Assembly (NCBI RefSeq): GCF_900116645.1
Contig: NZ_FPBO01000015.1
Span: forward strand, 101,817-165,816
Direction: 5' to 3'
DNA length: 64,000 bases
From: Pseudoduganella namucuonensis
Lineage (GTDB): Bacteria > Pseudomonadota > Gammaproteobacteria > Burkholderiales > Burkholderiaceae_D
In this document: positions 42,612 to 49,199 of the stretch, one piece after another
Layout: every line of letters begins with the position of its first letter
Position numbering within the stretch: position 1 is the stretch's first letter
Program-made: the position numbers and the translations under genes
The notes under the pieces: generated by a model
Database searches by the model: none
What the model was told of the DNA's origin: nothing
What the model saw: only the letters and a program-made list of their open reading frames with translations

Positions 42612-42672
42612 TTGCTGCTCACCCCGTTTGGCGACGGGATGTGCGGTTCATCAACCGACATTGGAGGCCACT

Positions 42673-42876
42673 ATGGTCCATAGCACCCCCACGCCCGCAG
42701 AACTGCGCCGCGACACCATCAAACATCTTCGCTGGCAGGCAAAGGCCGTTGCCAACCTGCTGTCCGCCGTCCACCTGCTGCCGGCCGCCGACCAGCAAAC
42801 CACCATTGAAACGACTACGCGCTTTGCCGATGAGCTGGCGCACGACCTGGCCGCACTGCTGCGAGGTGTAGCATGA
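42673..42876 (+). CDS. Operon gene 1: small helical protein (67 aa)
   Basis: The ATG at 42673 has TTGGAGG seven bases upstream. The product is wholly helical (AELRRDTIKHLRWQAKAVANLLSAVHLLPAADQQTTIETTTRFADELAHDLAALLRG). It is the first of six overlapping genes behind the C4-like RNA, the position of kil or similar small genes in P4-type operons. No family recognised. Confidence 0.65.
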   Translation: MVHSTPTPAELRRDTIKHLRWQAKAVANLLSAVHLLPAADQQTTIETTTRFADELAHDLAALLRGVA

Positions 42877-43337
42877 GCGCCGCCACCGCGCCGGCCCTGC
42901 TGACCGAGCTCCAGCACGCGCACGCCATCATCAAGACGATGTTGGGCGCCTTGACCATCCAGCAGAAATCGAAGGTGCACGAGCAACTGGCCGCCGCCGG
43001 CGTGTCCGGCGAGGGCATGACCCGCGCCAATGAGCGGCTGGCCGTCATTGAGGCCGCGACCGCGCAAGCCCAGCTGGCCAGCGCCAGCGGCCAGGTGCTG
43101 GGCGGCGGGGCCATCCGCCAGTACGCCGGCGATATCAGCGCGCACGCGGCCCGGCTGGAAATCCTGCTGCTGGAAGTTTTCGACAAGCTCGACGGCATCA
43201 AGCCGCAGGACCAGGCGACGCGCAGCGCGGTCGACGCGGTGGAATGCTTCACCACCTGCGCGATGCGCAACGGGGTGCTGATGCGCGAGGCCGCCGACCA
43301 GATAGCCGCCCTGGTGGTGGAAGGCGGTGCACCATGA
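42873..43337 (+). CDS. Operon gene 2: hypothetical helical protein (154 aa)
   Basis: It starts in an ATGA overlap with gene 1. Helical throughout, Ala-rich (LLTELQHAHAIIKTMLGALTIQQKSKVHEQLAAAGVSGEGMTRANERLAVIEAA; ARLEILLLEVFDKLDGIKPQDQATRSAVDAVECF). No membrane segment. No family recognised. Confidence 0.65.
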   Translation: MSAATAPALLTELQHAHAIIKTMLGALTIQQKSKVHEQLAAAGVSGEGMTRANERLAVIEAATAQAQLASASGQVLGGGAIRQYAGDISAHAARLEILLLEVFDKLDGIKPQDQATRSAVDAVECFTTCAMRNGVLMREAADQIAALVVEGGAP

Positions 43338-43555
43338 AGACGCCGACCAAGGGAGAGGCCGCCACGCTGGCGTTGGTGCCCGGCACGCTGACCAGCGAGG
43401 AGCGGCGCATCCTGGCCCGCTACCGCGCCACCGCCCCGGAATGGCGCTCCGACATCGTGGACTTCGCCAACACCGTGGCAAAGATGTACCCGGCCGACAA
43501 ACCGGCCGCCGCGCCGCGCATCCGCTTGGTGGGCGACGAAGGAGAACCGAAATGA
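43334..43555 (+). CDS. Operon gene 3: hypothetical protein (73 aa)
   Basis: It starts in an ATGA overlap. The core LTSEERRILARYRATAPEWRSDIVDFANTVAKMYPADKP is helical and resembles small regulator-like proteins in phage operons. The tail PRIRLVGDEGEPK is charged. No family recognised. Confidence 0.62.
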   Translation: MKTPTKGEAATLALVPGTLTSEERRILARYRATAPEWRSDIVDFANTVAKMYPADKPAAAPRIRLVGDEGEPK

Positions 43556-43806
43556 GCCCGGCCGCGCGTTACCCGCTGCCGGCGCCGCCCGAGGTAGGCC
43601 CGCCCCCGCCGTATCGCCTGGGCGGCAACGATATTGCGCTGGAGGATGCGGCGGATGTCATTGTCGAAGTTTACGGACCATCGGGAATGCGCCTGTTCAC
43701 GCTGGAGCAAACCTTGCGCAGTATCGACCTCATTGCAGAGCCTGGCCGGACGCGCATTTTGTATCTGCTACCGCTCCATTTCGACATGCCTGGAGGGAAG
43801 CCATGA
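43552..43806 (+). CDS. Operon gene 4: hypothetical protein (84 aa)
   Basis: It starts in an ATGA overlap with GGAGAA upstream. A Pro-rich N-terminus (LPAPPEVGPPPPYRLGG) precedes a mixed alpha/beta part (IALEDAADVIVEVYGPSGMRLFTLEQTLRSIDLIAEPGRTRILYLLPLHF). No family recognised. Confidence 0.62.
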   Translation: MSPAARYPLPAPPEVGPPPPYRLGGNDIALEDAADVIVEVYGPSGMRLFTLEQTLRSIDLIAEPGRTRILYLLPLHFDMPGGKP

Positions 43807-44120
43807 CCACGCTGGCCGAACTCGCCCGCATCCGCACGGAGTTGGGCCTGGCGCCGGTAGGCGGCGTGCTTTGGCTGGGCGTCGGCTTCCTGCCGCCCAA
43901 GCAAAACGCCATCGCAATCGACCCGGCCAACCTGCCCACGGCGCTCGAGTGCCGCGCCGTGGCCGGGCTGGATGTCGTCCTGCTGTTCCCGGGCGACCTC
44001 ACCCGGTACGGCGCACTGCGCACGCTGTCCGACCGCTTGTACCAGGCCCGGCCCCGGCGCCTGCTGCTGGTTGACAGCGACCACAAGCGCACCGCCTTCC
44101 TGAGACTGGCGAAATCATGA
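43803..44120 (+). CDS. Operon gene 5: hypothetical protein (105 aa)
   Basis: It starts in an ATGA overlap. An alpha/beta sequence (VGGVLWLGVGFLPPKQNAIAIDP; LECRAVAGLDVVLLFPGDLTRYGALRTLSDRLYQARPRRLLLVDSDHKRTAFLRLAK) suggests a small Rossmann-like fold. It directly precedes the ATPase and overlaps it by four bases, so it may assist it. No family recognised. Confidence 0.65.
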   Translation: MTTLAELARIRTELGLAPVGGVLWLGVGFLPPKQNAIAIDPANLPTALECRAVAGLDVVLLFPGDLTRYGALRTLSDRLYQARPRRLLLVDSDHKRTAFLRLAKS

Positions 44121-45322
44121 TGGCGGACAAAACCATGAGCGACCAGCTGGCGGGCTTCACGCTGGGCAAGGAGGAAGACACGGCGCGCGCGGCGCGACTC
44201 GAGCTGGAGCAGGCCGGGCCACCCGCCGGCCGCGCCATGCAGCGTGGCGCCCGCGTCGTGAAAATCCGGTGCGGCGCCGATATAAGGCCACTGCCCATCA
44301 CTTGGCTGTGGCCCGGCTGGGTGCCGGCGGGGAAGCTGACAATACTGGCCGGTGCGGCCGGTACCGGCAAGACCACTCTGGCGCTGGCACTGGCCGCCGT
44401 CATCACCGCCGGCGGGCGCTGGCCGGACGGTAGCGCGTGCGAAGGCCGGGGCAACGTGCTGATATGGTCCAGCGAGGACGTGGCCGACGATACGCTGGTG
44501 CCGCGGCTGATTGCCGCCGGCGCCGACCTCGGCCGTTGTCATTTCATCGAGGGCATTGCGCAGGACGGCGAGAGCGTTCCCTTCGACCCGTCGCAGGACA
44601 TCCCGGACCTGCACCGCGTGGCTGAGGGGATGGGCGGCATCAGCCTGCTGCTGATAGACCCGATTGTCTCAGCGGTGGCCGGCGACATGCACCGGGCCAA
44701 TGACGTGCGGCGCAGCCTGCAGGCGGTGGTGGACTTCGCGGACGCGCATGGTTGCGCCGTCATCGGCATTACCCACTTCGCCAAGGGTGGCGCCGGCAAG
44801 GCGCCGCAGGACCGGGTAATCGGCTCCCAGGCCTTCGGCGCGCTCGCCCGCATGGTACTGGTGACGGCGAAAGAGGAAGGGAGCAACCGCCGCGTCATGG
44901 CCAGGGCGAAGTCGAACATTGCACCGGACGATGGCGGCATTGCCTATTCGCTCCAGCTGGTGGCCATCGCCGGCGGCATCGAGACGACCCGCGCGGAGTG
45001 GGATGGCGTCATCGAGGGCACGGCCCGGGAAATCCTGGGCGACGTAGAGCACGACGACAGCGAGGAAGACGGCGGCGCGCGCGACGACCTGGAGCGGATG
45101 CTGATTGACACGCTGACCGATGCCGGCGGCAGAATGACCGCGAAGCAACTGCAGGGTGAAGTCCGCGATGCCGGGCATTCCTGGGATGCGGCTAAGCGCC
45201 TGAAGAAATCGCTTGGAATCGAGGCCGTGAAACTCAGCATGGGCGGTGCCTGGGCCTGGTGCCTGCCGAGCGCCATCCCCCGAAGGGAGCACGAAGGGAG
45301 CGAAGGGAGCGCAGAAAAATAA
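44117..45322 (+). CDS. Operon gene 6: RepA/DnaB-like AAA ATPase (hexameric helicase type)
   Basis: The 401-residue protein has Walker A AGAAGTGKTTLALALA (Lys85), VLIWSSEDVADDTLVPRLIAAGADLGR (typical of the RepA/AAA_25 family), Walker B LLLIDPIVSAVAGD, then VIGITHFAKG and DRVIGSQAFGALARMVLV with the arginine-finger region. A C-terminal winged-helix part follows (MLIDTLTDAGGRMTAKQLQGEVRDAGHSWDAAKRLKKSLG). RepA of RSF1010 and related proteins are replicative helicases; this points to autonomous replication after excision. The C-terminal residues are encoded by short repeats that form a large hairpin across the stop codon. Confidence 0.85.
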   Translation: MMADKTMSDQLAGFTLGKEEDTARAARLELEQAGPPAGRAMQRGARVVKIRCGADIRPLPITWLWPGWVPAGKLTILAGAAGTGKTTLALALAAVITAGGRWPDGSACEGRGNVLIWSSEDVADDTLVPRLIAAGADLGRCHFIEGIAQDGESVPFDPSQDIPDLHRVAEGMGGISLLLIDPIVSAVAGDMHRANDVRRSLQAVVDFADAHGCAVIGITHFAKGGAGKAPQDRVIGSQAFGALARMVLVTAKEEGSNRRVMARAKSNIAPDDGGIAYSLQLVAIAGGIETTRAEWDGVIEGTAREILGDVEHDDSEEDGGARDDLERMLIDTLTDAGGRMTAKQLQGEVRDAGHSWDAAKRLKKSLGIEAVKLSMGGAWAWCLPSAIPRREHEGSEGSAEK

Positions 45323-45341
45323 GCGCTCCCTTCGCTCCCTT
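45294..45341. repeat. 19-bp perfect inverted repeat spanning the ATPase stop codon
   Basis: Arms at 45294-45312 and 45323-45341 are exact complements, built of GAAGGGAGC units; the 10-base AT-rich loop contains the TAA. A third inverted GCGCTCCCTTCG unit follows at 45345. No T-tract follows, so it is not a standard terminator; it could protect the mRNA 3' end or serve as a replication structure. Confidence 0.75.
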
Positions 45342-46150
45342 TGGCGCTCCCTTCGTGCAGGGACTGGATATCCATACAGCGCCAGCAGCGCGCTGGCAAA
45401 CTACGGTAATTCCCGTAGTTGCATTTGAGGAAACTACCGGATTTCCGGTAGTTGCAAGGGTGGATGGTGAAATGCCACCCTTTCCGCTTGCGGCGGCGTC
45501 CGGCGCCACCATGTGCTCAATTTTGCGCAGACGGTCATTGTCTTGGCCAATTACCAGATTTCCCGGTATTTGACGCCAGCGGCTGGCGCTGGTCTGCCGC
45601 GACCGCCCGAAATCATGGGCCGCCGCACGCCACAGCTTGCGAGTGAACATAGGTGCGAATCTCATTCCGGGATTTTCCCGGATTTACAGAAATCGACGGC
45701 GCGCCGCTGCCATGCGTTCAACTGGCGACCAAAGGAAGTGCCGCCAGGTTGCCGGGCACGGCGCATTTAATTGTGGCTGGGACTCACAATTAGCCGCCCG
45801 GCGCCGCGCGCGACACCTCCGCAACTTTGCGGAGGCCCCACATCCGGGATTTGTCCGTATCTACCCGCCAGCCCTTCGGAGGCCCTTGCAAGGCCTTCGG
45901 AGGGCGTGACACGCCCCGAGCTTTTGGGCCGTGCCGCTGGCGCTGGTCCGGGCGGAGCGAAAGTGCGGGGAGATGCTGGCGCAAACAGAAAAGAACCGCG
46001 GTGCCGCTGGTAGCACCGTAGCCATCGCGGTCGAACGATGCGACCGCGATACCCCAACGCTGGCTGAAATGGGGCTGACCAAAGTCCAGTCCAGCCGCTA
46101 CCAGTAATTGGCGGCCATGCCGGGGGGGCATCCTCAAACTCAGGACGCCC
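45342..46150. other. Noncoding region rich in short palindromes
   Basis: About 800 bases without a credible gene. Palindromes include arms AACTACGG/CCGTAGTT (45399-45420), AACTACCGG/CCGGTAGTT around ATTT (45432-45453), a degenerate copy at 45549-45570, TCCGGG/CCCGGA around ATTTT (45665-45682) and the perfect CCTCCGCAACTTTGCGGAGG (45816-45835). The position directly behind the helicase gene would suit a replication origin. Confidence 0.6.
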
Positions 46151-46265
46151 CTGTTAGAAAACGAACGATTTCCAACAGTAGAGAAAGGTAAACCAAATCC
46201 ATGTTGGAAAGATAGGGGTTGCAATATCTAACAGGTCAGTATATTCTGACACCGTTTTCTAACAG
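46151..46265. promoter_or_regulatory. res-like recombination site of the resolvase
   Basis: Three subsites can be read: CTGTTAGAAA...TTTCCAACAG (46151-46178), ATGTTGGAAA...TATCTAACAG (46201-46234) and a region ending TTTTCTAACAG (46235-46265) that includes TCAGTATATTCTGA. Repeated CTGTTAGAAA-type half-sites in inverted orientation just before a resolvase gene are typical of Tn3-type res sites. Confidence 0.7.
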
Positions 46266-46284
46266 TCTTGAACGGGAGAGCAGC

Positions 46285-46851
46285 ATGGCAACCTTCGCAT
46301 ACGGCCGGGTCAGCACCAGCGAGCAGAGCGCAGACAACCAGCGCATCGAAATCGAAGCCGCCGGCCACCAGGTCGATTACTGGTTTGCCGACACCATCAG
46401 CGGGAAGACCAGCGCCAGCCAGCGCCCGCAGTTCGCTGCGCTGCTGAACCAGATTCGCAATGGTGAAACGCTGGTGGTGGCCAAGCTGGACCGCCTGGGC
46501 CGCGACGCGCAGGACGTGGGCGCCACCGTCAAGCTGCTGGCCAAGCGCAAGATTGCCGTCATCGTGCTCCAGCTGGGCAAGCTGGACCTGGCCTCACCGG
46601 CGGGCAAGATGATGCTGACCATGCTGGCGGCCGTCGCGGAAATGGAGCGGGACTTGCTGGTGGAGCGGACGCAAGCCGGGCTGGCGCGCGCCAAGAGCGA
46701 AGGCAAGACGCTGGGCCGGCCGTCGAAGACGACGCCTGAGCAGCGTGCGGACATCGTGGCCAAGTACTCGGCTGGCGAGAGCATCAGCGCACTGGCACGG
46801 CAATATGCCGTATCGCGCGCCAACATCCTAGGCGTGGTGAAGCCGAGTTAA
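46285..46851 (+). CDS. Serine resolvase/invertase
   Basis: The 188-residue protein has a resolvase N-terminal domain with the nucleophile Ser10 in YGRVSTSEQ, QRPQFAALLNQIRNGETLVVAKLDRLGRDAQD, GKMMLTMLAAVAEMERDLLVERTQAGLARAKSEGKTLGRP, and a C-terminal Hin-like helix-turn-helix (AGESISALARQYAVSRANIL). The ATG follows GGGAGAG. Next to a res-like site it probably resolves multimers of the circular form, which again suggests that the element replicates. No transposase is present. Confidence 0.92.
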   Translation: MATFAYGRVSTSEQSADNQRIEIEAAGHQVDYWFADTISGKTSASQRPQFAALLNQIRNGETLVVAKLDRLGRDAQDVGATVKLLAKRKIAVIVLQLGKLDLASPAGKMMLTMLAAVAEMERDLLVERTQAGLARAKSEGKTLGRPSKTTPEQRADIVAKYSAGESISALARQYAVSRANILGVVKPS

Positions 46852-46860
46852 TTCCCTCGG

Positions 46861-47442
46861 CTATTCGAGTGCCCCGAATCTTCCAGCCAACAAGTCCTGG
46901 TACGAAGCCTCTAGCGTTTCCAATATGCCAATCAGAGAATGCTCCGGAAGCACAATAATTGCCCAGCCTTCCGGTTTCACTTCCTCGAAGAAATACCTTG
47001 CTTTGACAAAGACGTCTGACAGCGATGCAATTGCCTCAGTGAACGACGCAAATGCACAGGACGGTGTATGGTCTGGCGTTTCCGGCGCGCTAGCACTCAA
47101 CCGCAATGCAACATAGTGCACCTTAGTTTCCCTGCCAACTGCCCATCTCGCATATTTTGCCTCAAACGATTCCCTGAACTCAGCGGGAAATTCTTCCAGC
47201 AATGCAACGAGTGGATGGCCTAACGTAACTTCGCCGTTCCTGGCTCCCAGCATCAAGGCTTTGAAAAACAGTTCGACAGAAAATGCTGCATTCATGAGCA
47301 ATGCAAGCAGTTCGCCAGGGTCGTTATCAGGTGCGCCCGGTTGCTCAATTGCCGCGAGCATGCTACGAGCTATATTTGCGTGAGCAATAGCCTGTCGGGC
47401 TGCGAGTGCGTGCGTGCCAACAGGTAAATATTTCTTTGCCAT
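46861..47442 (-). CDS. HEPN-like hypothetical protein (cargo)
   Basis: The 193-residue protein starts at an ATG with GGAGGTGGT directly upstream and is the only minus-strand gene of the element. Its middle (LLALLMNAAFSVELFFKALML...LGHPLVALLEEFP) reads like a HEPN helical bundle; a canonical RxxxxxH motif is not evident (Arg and His in ARNGEVTLGH are seven apart). GC content is lower than in neighbouring genes. HEPN proteins are often toxins, RNases or phage-defence factors, but function here is inference. No antitoxin partner is adjacent. Confidence 0.7.
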   Translation of the reverse strand: MAKKYLPVGTHALAARQAIAHANIARSMLAAIEQPGAPDNDPGELLALLMNAAFSVELFFKALMLGARNGEVTLGHPLVALLEEFPAEFRESFEAKYARWAVGRETKVHYVALRLSASAPETPDHTPSCAFASFTEAIASLSDVFVKARYFFEEVKPEGWAIIVLPEHSLIGILETLEASYQDLLAGRFGALE

Positions 47443-47455
47443 ACCACCTCCGAAA

Positions 47456-47473
47456 ACCTACACAGCGCCTACA
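47456..47473 (+). repeat. Two (A/G)CCTACA repeats next to attR
   Basis: ACCTACA (47456-47462) and GCCTACA (47467-47473) are 11 bases apart and in the same orientation as the three copies beside attL. They are likely integrase arm-type sites. Confidence 0.55.
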
Positions 47474-47517
47474 TGGAAAAAACTGATACAAGTTTAAATT
47501 AGAAAATATCAGATAAG

Positions 47518-47580
47518 TTCTTGATTTTATTGGTCTGCCCAGCAGGAATCGAACCTGCGACCCTCGGCTTAGAAGGCCGA
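47518..47580. repeat. attR: 63-bp repeat within the intact tRNA-Arg
   Basis: Identical to 32984-33046; bases on both sides differ, so the repeat is exactly 63 bp. It spans the tRNA 3' half and 13 bases beyond it. Confidence 0.95.
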
Positions 47581-47607
47581 TGCTCTATCCAACTGAGCTA
47601 TGGGCAG
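47531..47607 (-). tRNA. tRNA-Arg (anticodon TCT)
   Basis: A 77-base cloverleaf on the minus strand: acceptor CTGCCCA/TGGGCAG, D-arm GCTCAGTTGGATAGAGC, anticodon arm TCGGC-CTTCTAA-GCCGA with TCT, T-arm with GGTTCGATTCC and an encoded ACCA end. Integration of the element restored its 3' end, so it should be functional. Confidence 0.95.
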
Positions 47608-47620
47608 TAATGGATTTGAT

Positions 47621-47640
47621 CGCGAACCGATTGGTTCGCG
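47621..47640. repeat. Perfect hairpin between the tRNA genes
   Basis: CGCGAACC-GATT-GGTTCGCG, 8-bp arms, sits 14 bases upstream of the tRNA-Arg 5' end. There is no T-tract; it may mark an RNA processing site. Confidence 0.5.
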
Positions 47641-47658
47641 GAAATGAAAAGCCCAAAT

Positions 47659-47690
47659 GAAAAAGCGGATTGTCTCTCGACAACCCGCTT
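47659..47690 (-). terminator. Terminator after tRNA-Pro
   Basis: Minus-strand hairpin AAGCGG...CCGCTT with an inner TTGTC/GACAA stem, followed by TTTTT. It lies 8 bases past the tRNA-Pro 3' end. Confidence 0.7.
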
Positions 47691-47697
47691 CAAATTT

Positions 47698-47774
47698 TGG
47701 TCGGAGTACAAGGATTCGAACCTTGGACCCCCTGGTCCCAAACCAGGTGCGCTACCGGGCTGCGCTACACTCCG
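47698..47774 (-). tRNA. tRNA-Pro (anticodon TGG)
   Basis: A 77-base cloverleaf: acceptor CGGAGTG/TACTCCG, D-arm GCGCAGCCCGGTAGCGC, anticodon arm CCTGG-TTTGGGA-CCAGG giving TGG, T-arm GGTTCGAATCC and an encoded ACCA end. Confidence 0.95.
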
Positions 47775-47828
47775 ATGGACGTATGATACTACCTCCGCCC
47801 CCCGGGCGTCAATGCGACGGGGAGTCTT

Positions 47829-49178
47829 TTAGGCCGCAAGCTTGGCGTCGACCTTGTCGGCGATGCGGCGCGCCAGGCTCTGCGCCGCGTCGGCGTCGCG
47901 CGCCTCGACCATCACGCGGATCAGCGGCTCGGTGCCGGAGGCGCGGATCAGCACGCGGCCGGTGTCGCCCAGTTCGCGCTCGACGGCTTCCTTCTCCGCC
48001 ACCATGGCCGGGTTCTTCAGCCAGTCGAAGCCGGCCGGCACGCGCACGTTGATCAGCGTCTGCGGGAACAGCACCAGCTCGGCCGCGCACTGCTCCAGCG
48101 ACTTGCCGCTGCGCTTGAGCGCGGACAGCACTTGCAGCGAGGACACGATGCCGTCGCCGGTGGTGTGCTTGTCCAGCGCCAGCAGGTGGCCCGAGCCCTC
48201 GCCGCCCAGGATCCAGCCGCGCTCCTGCATCACTTCCAGCACGTAGCGGTCGCCCACCTTGGCGCGCGCGAAGCCGATGCCCTTTTCCTTGAATGCCACT
48301 TCCAGCGCCATGTTGGTCATCAGGGTGCCGACCGCGCCGTCCACCTGGCCGGTGGCGCAGCGGTCCATCACCATCACGTACAGCAGCTCGTCGCCGTTGT
48401 ACAGGCGGCCCCTGGCGTCGCACATGATGAGGCGGTCGGCGTCGCCGTCCAGCGCGATGCCCAGGTCGGCGCCGTGCTCGACGACGGCGGCGGCCATCGC
48501 GGCCGGCGCGGTGGCGCCGTAGCCGTCGTTGATGTTGAAACCGTCCGGCTGGTTGCCGATGGCGATCACCTCGGCGCCCAGTTCATGGAACACGTGCGGC
48601 GCGATGTTGTAGGCGGCGCCGTGCGCGCAGTCGACCACGATCTTCAGGCCGCGCAGGTCCAGCGCGTTGGGGAAGGTGCTCTTGCAGAATTCGATGTAGC
48701 GGCCCTGGGCGTCGTCCAGGCGCTTGGCGCGGCCCAGCTTGCGCGGTTCCACGCATTCCATCGGCAAGTCCAGCTGGGCCTCGATGTCGAACTCCACCGC
48801 GTCCGGCAGCTTGGTGCCCTGGCCGGAGAAGAACTTGATGCCGTTGTCCTGGAAGGGGTTGTGCGAGGCCGAGATGACGACGCCGGCCGACAGCCGCAGC
48901 GCGCGCGTCAGGTAGGCGATGGCCGGGGTCGGCATCGGGCCGGCCAGCTTGACGTCCACGCCGGCGGCCGAGAAGCCGGCCTCCAGCGCCGCCTCCAGCA
49001 TGTAGCCGGAAATGCGGGTGTCCTTGCCGATCAGGACCGCCGGACGCGCCGCGCCGTCCTTGTTCTTGGCCAGGACCTTGCCCGCGGCGTAGCCCAGGCG
49101 CATGACGAAATCGGGCGTGATGGGGGAAACGCCGACCAGACCGCGTACGCCGTCGGTGCCGAAATATTTGCGTGCCAT
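47829..49178 (-). CDS. glmM: Phosphoglucosamine mutase
   Basis: The 449-residue protein has the full GlmM layout: KYFGTDGVRG at the start, VVISASHNPFQDNGIKFFSG with the phospho-serine, DGDADRLIMCD for metal binding, GEGSGHLLALDKHTTGDGI for sugar recognition, and RASGTEPLIRVMVEA for phosphate binding. It converts glucosamine 6-phosphate to glucosamine 1-phosphate for UDP-GlcNAc, peptidoglycan and LPS synthesis. It is downstream of folP by 21 bases, the common bacterial order ftsH-folP-glmM. Confidence 0.97.
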   Translation of the reverse strand: MARKYFGTDGVRGLVGVSPITPDFVMRLGYAAGKVLAKNKDGAARPAVLIGKDTRISGYMLEAALEAGFSAAGVDVKLAGPMPTPAIAYLTRALRLSAGVVISASHNPFQDNGIKFFSGQGTKLPDAVEFDIEAQLDLPMECVEPRKLGRAKRLDDAQGRYIEFCKSTFPNALDLRGLKIVVDCAHGAAYNIAPHVFHELGAEVIAIGNQPDGFNINDGYGATAPAAMAAAVVEHGADLGIALDGDADRLIMCDARGRLYNGDELLYVMVMDRCATGQVDGAVGTLMTNMALEVAFKEKGIGFARAKVGDRYVLEVMQERGWILGGEGSGHLLALDKHTTGDGIVSSLQVLSALKRSGKSLEQCAAELVLFPQTLINVRVPAGFDWLKNPAMVAEKEAVERELGDTGRVLIRASGTEPLIRVMVEARDADAAQSLARRIADKVDAKLAA

Positions 49179-49199
49179 GTTTGTGTTCTCTTTATCCGG

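Larger units (their letters stand above)
32984..47580. mobile_element. Integrative mobilizable element in tRNA-Arg(TCT), P4-satellite-like features
   Basis: The element is bounded by a 63-bp perfect direct repeat, 32984-33046 and 47518-47580. The right copy is part of an intact tRNA-Arg gene; the left copy is only its 3' portion. Inside are a tyrosine integrase next to the left end, a MobV-type relaxase, AlpA-sized DNA-binding proteins, a DUF2280 gene, a C4/CI-like antisense RNA locus ahead of a six-gene operon ending in a RepA/DnaB-like ATPase, and a resolvase with a res-like site. Nearly all genes run left to right. No capsid, tail, conjugation-channel or lysis genes were seen. It is therefore probably an IME or satellite that depends on helper functions. 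Confidence 0.9.

Noticed and set aside
40640..46020. Recurring CAGCGCCAG / CTGGCGCTG words in noncoding parts of the element
   Set aside because: The word is equally frequent in coding DNA of this GC-rich genome, so it is not a specific repeat.
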